A stretch of DNA of 64,000 nt from Microbacterium sp. A20 (GTDB lineage: Bacteria; Actinomycetota; Actinomycetes; Actinomycetales; Microbacteriaceae), in contig NZ_SSDF01000080.1 in the NCBI RefSeq assembly GCF_004794515.1, forward strand, positions 116,715 to 180,714, given 5' to 3'. Both the position numbers and the translations under genes were made by a program. Position 1 is the first letter of the stretch. Every line of letters begins with the position of its first letter. The notes beneath the pieces were generated by a model. The model was not told where the DNA came from. It made no database searches and saw nothing but the letters and a program-made list of their open reading frames with translations. This document shows positions 8,090 to 15,229 of the stretch, in pieces.

Positions 8090-9225
8090 CAGGAGTCGGC
8101 CGCCCGCGCACCTACCGACACGAGCTCGTGCGGCGCGACGTTGAGCCGCTCGCCACCATCGGCCGTGACGATCACGATGTCTTCGATGCGCGCGCCCCAC
8201 TCGCCGGCGAAGTAGATGCCGGGCTCGATGCTGAACGCCATCCCCTCTCGCAGCACGAGGTCGTTGCCAGGCGCGATGTAGGGCTCCTCGTGCACCGAGA
8301 CGCCGATGCCGTGACCGGTGCGGTGCAGGAACGCCTCGCCCAGGCCGGCGTCGGCGAGCACGGTCCGCGCTGCAGCATCCACCTCGGCGGCCGTGGCACC
8401 GGGGCGCACCGCGTCGACGGCAGCCTGCTGCGCCCGCGCGAGAACCTCGATGCGTTCGGCCGCTTCCGGGTCGGGGTTGCCGACGACGTAGGTCCTCGTG
8501 CTGTCGGAGTTGTAACCGCTCGGCACCGCGCCGCCGATGTCGACCACGACGACGTCGCCCTCTTCGATCACGCGGTCCGAGACCTCGTGGTGCGGGTCGG
8601 CGCCGTTCGGGCCCGAGCCGACGATCACGAACTCGACGGTACGGTGGCCCTCCGCCACGATGGCCTCGGCGATGTCGGTCGCAACGGCGCGCTCGGTGCG
8701 CCCGGCCCGAAGCCACTCGTGCACGCGGCGATGCACCGCGTCGATCGCGTCTCCCGCTCGGCGGAGCTCGGCGATCTCCTCGGCGTCCTTGATCATGCGT
8801 CCTTCGCGGAGCACGGGTGTCGCCAGCTCGAGACGCACGCCGAGACGCTCGCCGATGGGGACGACGTGCAGCGCGGGCAGCGCATCCGAGACACCGACGC
8901 GGGTGACCGACCCCGCGGCGGCGGTCACGAGCGCGTAGGGATCTTCGCCGTCGACCCAGTCGGCGACGGTCAGACCCAGCTCGCCGACCGCCGTGGTGCG
9001 CACCTTCGCGAGCTCCATCCGGGGAACCACGACCGTCGGAGCGATGTCGGGGCCGATCACCAGGGCGGTCAGCCGCTCGATCGTGTCGCCCTCGACGCCC
9101 AGTAGATACTGCAGGTCGGGTCCCGGCCCGACGATGATCGCATCCAGGCCCGATTCGGCGGCGAGGGATGCGGCACGGGCGAGACGGGCGGCGTACACGG
9201 AGGCGGGGAAGGGCAGTGTGCTCAC
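8089..9225 (-). CDS. M24-family metallopeptidase (Xaa-Pro peptidase-like)
   Basis: A 378-residue pita-bread-fold aminopeptidase of the Xaa-Pro/creatinase group. The N-terminal half is the creatinase_N-like domain, containing GPGPDLQYLLGV. The C-terminal catalytic domain shows the dimetal ligands: Asp in VVVDIGG, Asp in NSDSTRTY, His in TGHGIGVSVHEEP, Glu in SIEPGIYF, and Glu in RIEDIVIVT. It should release N-terminal residues next to proline in the cytoplasm. I chose GTG 9225 over longer starts because TAGCGT (minus strand, 9238-9233) ends 7 bases before it, consistent with a leaderless mRNA. The next gene overlaps its stop. Confidence 0.92.
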   Translation of the reverse strand: MSTLPFPASVYAARLARAASLAAESGLDAIIVGPGPDLQYLLGVEGDTIERLTALVIGPDIAPTVVVPRMELAKVRTTAVGELGLTVADWVDGEDPYALVTAAAGSVTRVGVSDALPALHVVPIGERLGVRLELATPVLREGRMIKDAEEIAELRRAGDAIDAVHRRVHEWLRAGRTERAVATDIAEAIVAEGHRTVEFVIVGSGPNGADPHHEVSDRVIEEGDVVVVDIGGAVPSGYNSDSTRTYVVGNPDPEAAERIEVLARAQQAAVDAVRPGATAAEVDAAARTVLADAGLGEAFLHRTGHGIGVSVHEEPYIAPGNDLVLREGMAFSIEPGIYFAGEWGARIEDIVIVTADGGERLNVAPHELVSVGARAADS

Positions 9226-9311
9226 GGGTTCCACGCTACTGCGCGGGTGCCCGCAGCACACCAGGATCCCTGACCTGGGTGCACGACGCGCACCGTTCCT
9301 CGCGAGGAGAG

Positions 9312-9758
9312 TCAGCTGATCGCGAGGCGGATGCGCTCGGCGAGGAACTCCAGGTCGGCCTTGGTGAGATCCGTGACTGCGTAGGCGGTCGGCCAGACGT
9401 TGCCGTCGTCGAGGTTCGAGATGGGCTCGAAACCGAACGTGCCGTACCGCACCTTGAACTTGCTCGCCGGCTGGAAGAAGCAGAGCACCTTGCCATCCCG
9501 ACCCCACGCAGGCATCCCGTAGTACGTGCGGGGTACGAGTTCCGGGGCGACCTCGGACACGAGGGCGTGCAGCTTGTTCGACAGAGCCTGGTCTTCGGTG
9601 GTCAGCTTCTCGATCGCCTCCTTGATGTCGGCCTCCCCCGCGGCGCGCAGCTCCTCGGGTGACTTCTTCGCGCGCGAGCGTCGGGTGCGGGCCTCCTTCG
9701 CGGCGGCCTGCATGGCCTCGCGTTCTTCGGCGCTGAAGTTCTTCTCTTTCTCGGCCAT
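9312..9758 (-). CDS. DUF1801 protein
   Basis: A 148-residue soluble protein. The first ~50 residues are charged and helical (AEEREAMQAAAKEARTRRSR). The rest is a DUF1801/YdhG-like domain, recognised by the RTYYGMPAWGRDGKVLCFF core and the C-terminal VTDLTKADLEFLAERIR. Some relatives (Bacillus Fra) are frataxin-like iron chaperones; whether this one binds iron is not shown by the sequence. An AGAGGA ribosome binding site precedes ATG 9758. It stands alone, divergent from the Nudix gene. Confidence 0.85.
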   Translation of the reverse strand: MAEKEKNFSAEEREAMQAAAKEARTRRSRAKKSPEELRAAGEADIKEAIEKLTTEDQALSNKLHALVSEVAPELVPRTYYGMPAWGRDGKVLCFFQPASKFKVRYGTFGFEPISNLDDGNVWPTAYAVTDLTKADLEFLAERIRLAIS

Positions 9759-9907
9759 GATCGGTCCTCTCGAAGTGCTGCCGTTGTGCGAATCACACTA
9801 CGGAGTCCGATCCTCCGTGTGCTTCTCGATTCGTGATCGATCTCCGACGTATCCGAGTCCGGACACACGGTCATCGGCGGTCTGCGCCGCCGGATAGTGT
9901 GTGATCC

Positions 9908-10330
9908 ATGGACCTGCGTGTCGCGGCGTACGCGGTCGTCACCGATGACGACGGGCGTCTGCTGCTTGCGCGCTGGACCGAGGGCCGCCGCGTGGCGTGG
10001 ACGATGCCCGGCGGGGGACTCGAGCCCGGTGAATCGCCCGAGGATGCGGTGCGCCGCGAGCTCCGTGAGGAGACCGGCTACACCGTGAAGGTGGGCGAGC
10101 TCCTCGGCATCCACTCCCGGGTCATCCCTGCGGGACGCCGCGTGCAGAAGGCCGCGGATCCGCTGCACACGCTGCGCATCGTCTATCGGGCAGAGGTCAC
10201 GGGCGGCAAGCTGCGCTTCGAGACCGGAGGTTCGACCGACATGGCCGAGTGGTTCCCTCTGAAGGCCGTGGCCGAGCTGCAGCGCGTCAAGCTCGTCGAC
10301 ATCGCGATGCGGATGGCCGGCCTTCTCTGA
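9908..10330 (+). CDS. Nudix hydrolase
   Basis: A 140-residue Nudix pyrophosphohydrolase. The Nudix box runs from GGGLEPGESPEDA to RRELREETGY (about 37-60), with the metal-binding Glu residues in REEXGY order. Family members hydrolyse nucleoside diphosphates linked to another moiety; the substrate here is unknown. TAGTGT (9895-9900) ends 7 bases before ATG 9908 and there is no ribosome binding site, which suggests a leaderless transcript. The gene converges on the YbaK gene with only 2 bases between stops. Confidence 0.92.
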   Translation: MDLRVAAYAVVTDDDGRLLLARWTEGRRVAWTMPGGGLEPGESPEDAVRRELREETGYTVKVGELLGIHSRVIPAGRRVQKAADPLHTLRIVYRAEVTGGKLRFETGGSTDMAEWFPLKAVAELQRVKLVDIAMRMAGLL

Positions 10331-10332
10331 CC

Positions 10333-10848
10333 TCAGCGCTCCTCGGGAACCGAGATGTCGGCGACCGTCGCTCCATAGGCGGCGATGAGGTCGTCCGCGT
10401 CGACGAAGAGGCTGTAACCGTGGGCACCCGCGCCCATCGCGATGCGCTGACCGACGATCGACTCGTCGGCGTAGATCGGCCAGTCCGTCGTGCTGCCGAT
10501 GGGGACGATGGTGCCCCGCTCGTAGCCGGTCGCCTGGAGTGCGAGTTCGGGCTCGGGGAGGCGCAGCTTGTTCACACCGACCAGGGCGCGCAGCTTCGGC
10601 CATGAGATCGAGCGTCCGCCAGGCACGAGGGCGAACAGGAAGGTGTCGTCCGAGCGCTTCACGACGAGCGTCTTCACGATGCCGGACGGCGGGATGCCGA
10701 GCAGCTCGGCTGCTTCGAACAGGCTGCCGGCCGCCGGGCGTTCGCGGATCTCGATGTCGAGCCCGCGAGCAGCGGCCGCGCTTCGCACCCGCGCATGCTG
10801 ATCGCCTCCGTCACCGGAGGCGACGGAGGCGGGATCAGACGGGGTCAC
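10333..10848 (-). CDS. YbaK/EbsC-family aminoacyl-tRNA deacylase
   Basis: A 171-residue YbaK-fold protein, the family that edits mischarged tRNA (for example Cys-tRNAPro). The conserved core includes AAELLGIPPSGIVKTLVVK with the likely catalytic Lys, FLFALVPGGR, and YADESIVGQRIAMGAGAHG near the C-terminus. The GTG start overlaps the stop of the upstream gene (GTGA). The first ~20 residues look disordered. The exact tRNA substrate cannot be read; Cys-tRNAPro or another small mischarged residue is possible. Confidence 0.88.
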   Translation of the reverse strand: MTPSDPASVASGDGGDQHARVRSAAAARGLDIEIRERPAAGSLFEAAELLGIPPSGIVKTLVVKRSDDTFLFALVPGGRSISWPKLRALVGVNKLRLPEPELALQATGYERGTIVPIGSTTDWPIYADESIVGQRIAMGAGAHGYSLFVDADDLIAAYGATVADISVPEER

Positions 10849-11351
10849 GCGTCGGGCGCGGCGAGCGGGTCGTCCGCGACCCAGAGCTCATCGTCGGCAC
10901 GCAGCGCCTGCCATGCGGCGTAGAGCACGCCCACGGCAGCAGCAGCACCGAGGATGATCGCGATGACCGAACCGAGGCCGGGGCCGGACTTCTGCTTCTT
11001 GCCGAAGTCGCCGCGACGAGCGGGTGCTGCCACGCCGTGACGCTTGGCGTTCGCGACATCCCAGGCAGTGAGAGCCGAACCGACGACTCCACCCACGATC
11101 GGGACGACCTTGTCATCGACGACGTGCTTGCCGATCTTCACGCCACGGTCGACGACCGGGGCGACACGGCGGTTGTACGTGTCCTGGATGACGGGGACGA
11201 CCTGCTCGCGATTGATGTTTCCGAGCTGACGTCCGGCCTCGCGGGCGACATCGGCGGCGTGACCGACGAGCACCTGCTGGTTCTCCCAGAGCTGGTTCGC
11301 GTCGTTCTGAAGACGACGCAGTTCCTTCTTCCGCTTGCGGCTGAGGCTCAC
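10845..11351 (-). CDS. conserved membrane-anchored protein of unknown function
   Basis: A 168-residue protein. The N-terminus is basic and coiled (RKRKKELRRLQNDANQLWEN), a helical middle follows, and one membrane segment near the C-terminus (about 128-150, GSVIAIILGAAAAVGVLYAA) is followed by an acidic tail. I chose GTG 11351 over ATG 11387 because AGGAGAG lies 5 bases upstream of it, while the ATG has no site. Its stop overlaps the YbaK start (GTGA), so the two are co-translated. Similar tail-anchored proteins occur beside cyclophilin genes in Microbacteriaceae; the function is unknown. Confidence 0.8.
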   Translation of the reverse strand: MSLSRKRKKELRRLQNDANQLWENQQVLVGHAADVAREAGRQLGNINREQVVPVIQDTYNRRVAPVVDRGVKIGKHVVDDKVVPIVGGVVGSALTAWDVANAKRHGVAAPARRGDFGKKQKSGPGLGSVIAIILGAAAAVGVLYAAWQALRADDELWVADDPLAAPDA

Positions 11352-11495
11352 GATGCTCTCCTGTCCATTGGAGTACGGGTTCCCCATCTTGCCACGAGAG
11401 GCTGGATACCGGGCGGGAATCGCCCGCCCCTTGCGCCGCTGCCCGATCCGGGGTACGCCGGGCGAACTCACCGAAAGCTCTGCGAGAATGAGGGC

Positions 11496-12053
11496 ATGGC
11501 TCACGCTTCCCACGTCGCAACCCTGCACACCAACCACGGTGACATCGTCATCAACCTCTTCGGCGATCACGCACCGAAGACGGTCAAGAACTTCGTCGGC
11601 CTCGCCGACGGCACCCAGGAGTGGACCGATCCCGCCACCGGCAAGCCGGGCGAGGGTCCCCTCTACAAGGACGTCATCTTCCACCGCATCATCCCGAACT
11701 TCATGATCCAGGGCGGCGACCCGCTCGGACAGGGCGTCGGCGGCCCCGGCTACAACTTCGACGACGAGATCAACATGGAGCTCGACTTCAACAAGCCGTA
11801 CATCCTCGCGATGGCGAACGCCGGCCTGCGCCGCAACGCCATCACCGGCAAGCCCGAGGGCACCAACGGCTCGCAGTTCTTCATCACCACCGACCCGACG
11901 CCGTGGCTCCAGGGCAAGCACACCATCTTCGGCGAGGTCGCCGATGACGCCTCCCGCGCTGTCGTCGACAAGATCGGTGCGGTTCCGACCGGCGGCGGCG
12001 ACCGTCCGATCGAGCCCGTCGTGCTGCAGTCGATCGACATCGTCGCGGCCTGA
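11496..12053 (+). CDS. cyclophilin-type peptidyl-prolyl isomerase
   Basis: A 185-residue cytoplasmic cyclophilin that catalyses cis/trans isomerisation at proline in protein folding. The fold signatures are FHRIIPNFMIQGGDP with the catalytic Arg, LAMANAG, GTNGSQFFIT, and WLQGKHTIFGEV with the substrate-pocket Trp. No signal peptide is present. GAGAAT (11484-11489) ends 6 bases before ATG 11496, suggesting a leaderless transcript, although GAGGG also overlaps the leader. It lies 21 bases before the rhomboid gene on the same strand, the conserved actinobacterial order next to crgA. Confidence 0.95.
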   Translation: MAHASHVATLHTNHGDIVINLFGDHAPKTVKNFVGLADGTQEWTDPATGKPGEGPLYKDVIFHRIIPNFMIQGGDPLGQGVGGPGYNFDDEINMELDFNKPYILAMANAGLRRNAITGKPEGTNGSQFFITTDPTPWLQGKHTIFGEVADDASRAVVDKIGAVPTGGGDRPIEPVVLQSIDIVAA

Positions 12054-12074
12054 CGACAGCTGCGGCCGATCCGG

Positions 12075-12968
12075 ATGACCACGCCTGAGTTCACGAGCAA
12101 TCGCGACAACTTCTGCTACCGGCATCCGGATCGGCAGAGCTTCGTGCTCTGCCAGCGGTGCATGCGCACCATCTGCCCCGAGTGCCAGACCCAGGCGCCC
12201 GTCGGCGTCATCTGCCCGGAGTGCATGAACGCCGAGCGCAAGAACCGCACCCCCGCGCAGAAGAAGGCCCAGCGCCGGTGGGGTGCTCGCAGCGGCGGGA
12301 CCATGGCGATCGCCCGCGGCGGCAAGCCGATCGTCACGTACGTGCTGCTCGCCGTCACGTCGTTCATCGGCCTGGTGCAGCTGATACCCGGGATGAACGG
12401 GCCGATCACGCAGGCGCTCGCCTTCTACGCGCCCTATCTCTATCCGAACCTCTTCGGCGCGGGCTTCGAGCCCTGGCGCCTCCTCTCCGTGCTGTTCGTG
12501 CACGGCGGGTTCATCCACCTCGCGCTGAACATGCTCGCCCTGTGGATGCTGGGACAGAGCCTCGAGCCGATGCTCGGTCGCGCCCGCTTCCTGGCCCTCT
12601 ATCTGATCAGCGGCCTCGGCGGATCGGTGGCGGTCGCTCTCCTCGCACCCCTGGACCCGACGGTCGGCGCATCCGGTGCGATCTTCGGAATGCTGGCCTC
12701 ACTGCTGATCATCGGCCGCCACATCGGCGCGAACGTGACCGGCATCCTCGTGATCCTCGGCATCAACTTCGCCTTCGGCTTCTTCGCCGGCGGCATCTCC
12801 TGGCAGGCGCATCTGGGTGGCGCCATCGTCGGCGCCCTGGTCGCCCTCATCTACACCAAGACGAGGCGTCGAGACCAGCGCACCTGGCAGATCGTCCTGC
12901 TCTCCGCACTCGTCGTTCTGTTGATCGTCATCGTCGCCTTCATCCCGCCGCTGATCCTTTTGTCCTGA
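12075..12968 (+). CDS. rhomboid-family intramembrane serine protease
   Basis: A 297-residue protein. The N-terminal ~52 residues form a B-box-like zinc module with Cys at 14, 26, 29, 34, 37, 47 and 50 and His17. Six or seven membrane helices follow from about residue 85. The catalytic dyad is Ser200 in VGASGAIFG and His246 in QAHLGG, with Asn152 in the HLALNM oxyanion helix. It should cleave membrane proteins within the bilayer. It follows the cyclophilin gene by 21 bases. The substrate is unknown; proximity to crgA and the sortase suggests envelope roles. Confidence 0.93.
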   Translation: MTTPEFTSNRDNFCYRHPDRQSFVLCQRCMRTICPECQTQAPVGVICPECMNAERKNRTPAQKKAQRRWGARSGGTMAIARGGKPIVTYVLLAVTSFIGLVQLIPGMNGPITQALAFYAPYLYPNLFGAGFEPWRLLSVLFVHGGFIHLALNMLALWMLGQSLEPMLGRARFLALYLISGLGGSVAVALLAPLDPTVGASGAIFGMLASLLIIGRHIGANVTGILVILGINFAFGFFAGGISWQAHLGGAIVGALVALIYTKTRRRDQRTWQIVLLSALVVLLIVIVAFIPPLILLS

Positions 12969-12974
12969 TCCCGA

Positions 12975-13051
12975 GTTGTTAACAGGGTTGTTAACCCCTG
13001 TGAATAACACCGGTGTAATTCTCCCCAGGCTGTGGAGAGCCTTGTGGATAA
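12975..13051. promoter_or_regulatory. cluster of DnaA-box sequences
   Basis: The intergenic region after the rhomboid gene holds two sequences fitting the DnaA-box consensus TTATNCACA, read on the minus strand (12999-13007, TTATTCACA; 13043-13051, TTATCCACA), plus a weaker CTCTCCACA at 13031-13039. Just before them is a direct repeat of GTTGTTAAC (12975-12983 and 12987-12995). This is locally AT-richer than its surroundings. It could be a DnaA-binding control or titration site; oriC itself is normally beside dnaA. Confidence 0.55.
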
Positions 13052-13077
13052 CTTTCGCTCGGGATGGCTTGTGGGTC

Positions 13078-13168
13078 GGGCGCGGGGTCGTTCCCTTCGC
13101 TCGCAGAGCGGGTCCCTCCCGCTTCGCGGGGCCCTCCCGATGCTCGCTCCGGGAACAACCCCGCGCCC
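13078..13168. repeat. 91-bp imperfect inverted repeat
   Basis: 18-bp arms GGGCGCGGGGTCGTTCCC (13078-13095) and GGGAACAACCCCGCGCCC (13151-13168) with one mismatch enclose about 55 bases. The interior holds smaller hairpins (for example GAGCGGG and CCCGATGCTC). No reading frame is evident. It resembles a large REP-type or cruciform element. Confidence 0.7.
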
Positions 13169-13199
13169 TTGCCTGGAGCCATAGCTCGCTCTGAGCATG

Positions 13200-13232
13200 C
13201 GAAAGGCCCCTCGCTGCGCGAGGGGCCTTTCG
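13200..13232. terminator. bidirectional terminator between rhomboid and crgA
   Basis: Perfect 14-bp stem CGAAAGGCCCCTCG / CGAGGGGCCTTTCG with loop CTGCG (13214-13218), placed between convergent genes. Confidence 0.88.
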
Positions 13233-13245
13233 AGAAGGAGTGGCG

Positions 13246-13485
13246 TCAGCGCCAGCGGGTGGTCATCAAGAAGCCGATCAGAGCGATGCCGAGGCCGATC
13301 GCGAGGTTCCAGTTGTCGAGACCCGGGATCGGGAACTGCATGCCCGAGATGTAGAAGACCAGGATCCACGCGAGGCCGAGGAGCATGAAGCCGATCATCA
13401 CCGGCTTGAACCACACGGCGTTGGGAGCGGCGTCGCCTTCGGCGCGCTCGACAGCGGGTTCTTCGGTGTTACGGTCTCGTGCCAT
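13246..13485 (-). CDS. crgA: cell division protein CrgA
   Basis: A 79-residue small membrane protein with a charged N-terminal cytoplasmic stretch (to about residue 22), then two membrane helices (PVMIGFMLLGLAWILVFYI and NLAIGLGIALIGFLMTT) joined by a short loop with MQFPIPGLDNWN, and a basic end TTRWR. Size, topology and location match CrgA, which recruits septal PBPs and other divisome proteins in Actinobacteria. TACAAT (minus strand, 13497-13492) ends 6 bases before ATG 13485, suggesting leaderless transcription. The conserved position near the pknB/pbpA/rodA cluster supports the call. Confidence 0.95.
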   Translation of the reverse strand: MARDRNTEEPAVERAEGDAAPNAVWFKPVMIGFMLLGLAWILVFYISGMQFPIPGLDNWNLAIGLGIALIGFLMTTRWR

Positions 13486-13577
13486 GCCGTCATTGTACCC
13501 ATGAGACCTGTCATCCGACGAGGCGGCGATCGCAGCCGACGAGCGGGGATGGCGGGCCTCCGTTCAGCGTGCCGGGA

Positions 13578-13589
13578 TATGATCGCGCC
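13578..13589 (+). promoter_or_regulatory. leaderless promoter of the sortase gene
   Basis: TATGAT (13578-13583) ends 6 bases before ATG 13590 and no Shine-Dalgarno sequence is present, so the transcript should begin at the start codon. Confidence 0.65.
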
Positions 13590-14384
13590 ATGACTGCATC
13601 CGTCGTGCCTGGGGGGCGGCGCCCGCGGCGCGAGCGACCACGCTCACGCGCGACCTTCGCGAGCGTGCTCGGCGAACTTCTCCTCACCGCAGGAGTGCTC
13701 GTCCTGCTCTTCGTCGCGTGGCAGATGTGGATCGGCGACATCATCATCAGTGCACAGAAGAACGACGAGGGTGCGGCGATCTCGCAGCAGCTCGCGCAGG
13801 GTGAGGCGCCCGAGCTCCCGCCTGTCGTCGAGACGGAAGACGGCACCACCGTTTACGTCCCCCCGGTCCCCGCAGCCCCGGCCGACGCCGAGTGGTTCGG
13901 ACAGATGCACATCCCCCGCTTCGGCGCGGACTACAACTTCGGGATCTACGGCGGAACGAGCCGCGCACGGACCCTCGACCAGAAGGGGATCGGCGTCTAC
14001 ACCGACTCCAAGATGCCCGGCGAGGTCGGCAACTTCTCGATGGCCGGACACCGCACCACCTGGGGCAAGCCCTTCAATCAGCTCGACAAGCTGCAGCTGA
14101 ACGATGCGATCGTCGTCGAGACGCCCGACGGCTGGTACACATACCGGTTCCGCACCCTCGAATACGTCAAGCCGACGCAGACCGACGTCCTCGCTGACGT
14201 GCCGCAGATGCCCGCACAGCAGACCGGCGAGCAGTACATCACGCTCACCGCCTGCTCTCCGCTCTACTCCCTCGCGGAGCGCATCGTCGCCTACGGGGTG
14301 TTCGAGAGCTTCCAGCCCCGCGCCGAGGGACTCCCGACCGCGCTGACCGACCCGCCGCCTCCTCCGGCCGCCCCATCGGTGTGA
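13590..14384 (+). CDS. class E sortase
   Basis: A 264-residue sortase. A basic Arg-rich N-terminus precedes one membrane anchor (about 27-46), a Pro/Glu-rich linker and the sortase domain (from about 100). The catalytic residues visible are His154 in MAGHRTTW, Cys222 in LTACSPLYS and Arg231. Class E enzymes transpeptidate LAxTG-type cell-wall proteins in high-GC Actinobacteria. The short membrane protein and pabA-like genes follow in the same direction. ATG 13590 fits the promoter position; an upstream frame to 13479 overlaps crgA's control region and was dropped. Confidence 0.92.
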   Translation: MTASVVPGGRRPRRERPRSRATFASVLGELLLTAGVLVLLFVAWQMWIGDIIISAQKNDEGAAISQQLAQGEAPELPPVVETEDGTTVYVPPVPAAPADAEWFGQMHIPRFGADYNFGIYGGTSRARTLDQKGIGVYTDSKMPGEVGNFSMAGHRTTWGKPFNQLDKLQLNDAIVVETPDGWYTYRFRTLEYVKPTQTDVLADVPQMPAQQTGEQYITLTACSPLYSLAERIVAYGVFESFQPRAEGLPTALTDPPPPPAAPSV

Positions 14385-14412
14385 CCATGGACACCCACGA
14401 GGGAGAACACTG

Positions 14413-14568
14413 ATGTACGCCGCACTCTGGCGCCTGCTGCCCGGCCCGTGGTGGCTGCGCGTCCTCATCCTGATCGTCCTCGTCGCCGCCGTGCTGTACG
14501 GACTGTTCTGGTACGTGTTCCCGTGGCTGAGCCCGATCATCGCCCCCGGCGAGGTCGACGTCGAATGA
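14413..14568 (+). CDS. 51-residue single-pass membrane protein
   Basis: A small gene between the sortase and pabA-like genes. The ATG is preceded by GAGGGAGAA. The product begins MYAALWRLLPGP, has one membrane helix (about 15-42) and ends with an acidic GEVDVE tail. The stop overlaps the next start (ATGA at 14565). The family is not known to me. Coupling on both sides indicates a real gene, conserved in position with sortase and pabA genes in this group as far as I recall. Confidence 0.8.
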   Translation: MYAALWRLLPGPWWLRVLILIVLVAAVLYGLFWYVFPWLSPIIAPGEVDVE

Positions 14569-15197
14569 CCCGAGTGCTCGTGGTGGACAACCACGACAGC
14601 TTCGTGCACACCCTCGTCGGCTACCTCCACGAGCTCGGCGCCGAGACCACTATGGTCGAATCCGACGCGCTCAGCGCCGCCGAGTTCGAGCGGATGCTGT
14701 CCGGGTTCGAGGCGCTGCTGCTCTCCCCCGGACCCGGTCGCCCCGCAGACGCCGGAATCTCCGTCGAAGCGGTGCGGATCGCTGCTCGACTGCGGACGCC
14801 GACGCTCGGGGTCTGCCTCGGGCATCAGACCATCGGTGAAGCGCTCGGCACCGCGGTCAGTGAGGCACCCGAGCTGATGCACGGGATGGTCTCCGCGGTC
14901 ACGCACGACGGATCGGCGCTGTTCGCGGGGATCCCGTCGCCGTTCGACGCCGGCCGGTATCACTCCCTGGCGCTCGCGGCGTCCGACCTCCCGCCCGAGG
15001 TCGTCGTCACGGCCTGGACGGAGAGCGGAACGGTCATGGCGCTCTCGCATCGAGAGCTGCCGCTGCACGGCGTGCAGTTCCACCCGGAGAGCGTGCTCAC
15101 GGAAGGCGGCTACCGGCTCCTCGCGAACTGGCTGGAACTCTGCGGCGACACCGATGCCGTGGCTCGATCAGAAAGCCTGCATCCGATCACTCGCTGA
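14565..15197 (+). CDS. glutamine amidotransferase (PabA/TrpG-like)
   Basis: A 210-residue class I glutamine amidotransferase, the ammonia-supplying subunit of anthranilate or aminodeoxychorismate synthase. The N-terminus VLVVDNHDSFVHTL is typical. The catalytic triad is Cys84 in GVCLGHQ, His173 and Glu175 in QFHPES, and the oxyanion loop is LLSPGPGRP. The partner synthase subunit is not in the window, so PabA and TrpG cannot be separated; the place next to pknB is where a pabA/trpG annotation is usual in Actinobacteria. It is translationally coupled to the preceding small gene. Confidence 0.9.
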   Translation: MTRVLVVDNHDSFVHTLVGYLHELGAETTMVESDALSAAEFERMLSGFEALLLSPGPGRPADAGISVEAVRIAARLRTPTLGVCLGHQTIGEALGTAVSEAPELMHGMVSAVTHDGSALFAGIPSPFDAGRYHSLALAASDLPPEVVVTAWTESGTVMALSHRELPLHGVQFHPESVLTEGGYRLLANWLELCGDTDAVARSESLHPITR

Positions 15198-15229
15198 CAC
15201 CGCAGCGCACGAGGCAGCCTGCGAGAGGC

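Noticed and set aside
12975..13051. Chromosomal replication origin
   Set aside because: Only two or three DnaA boxes are present and dnaA/dnaN are not beside it; in this group oriC lies next to dnaA, outside the window.
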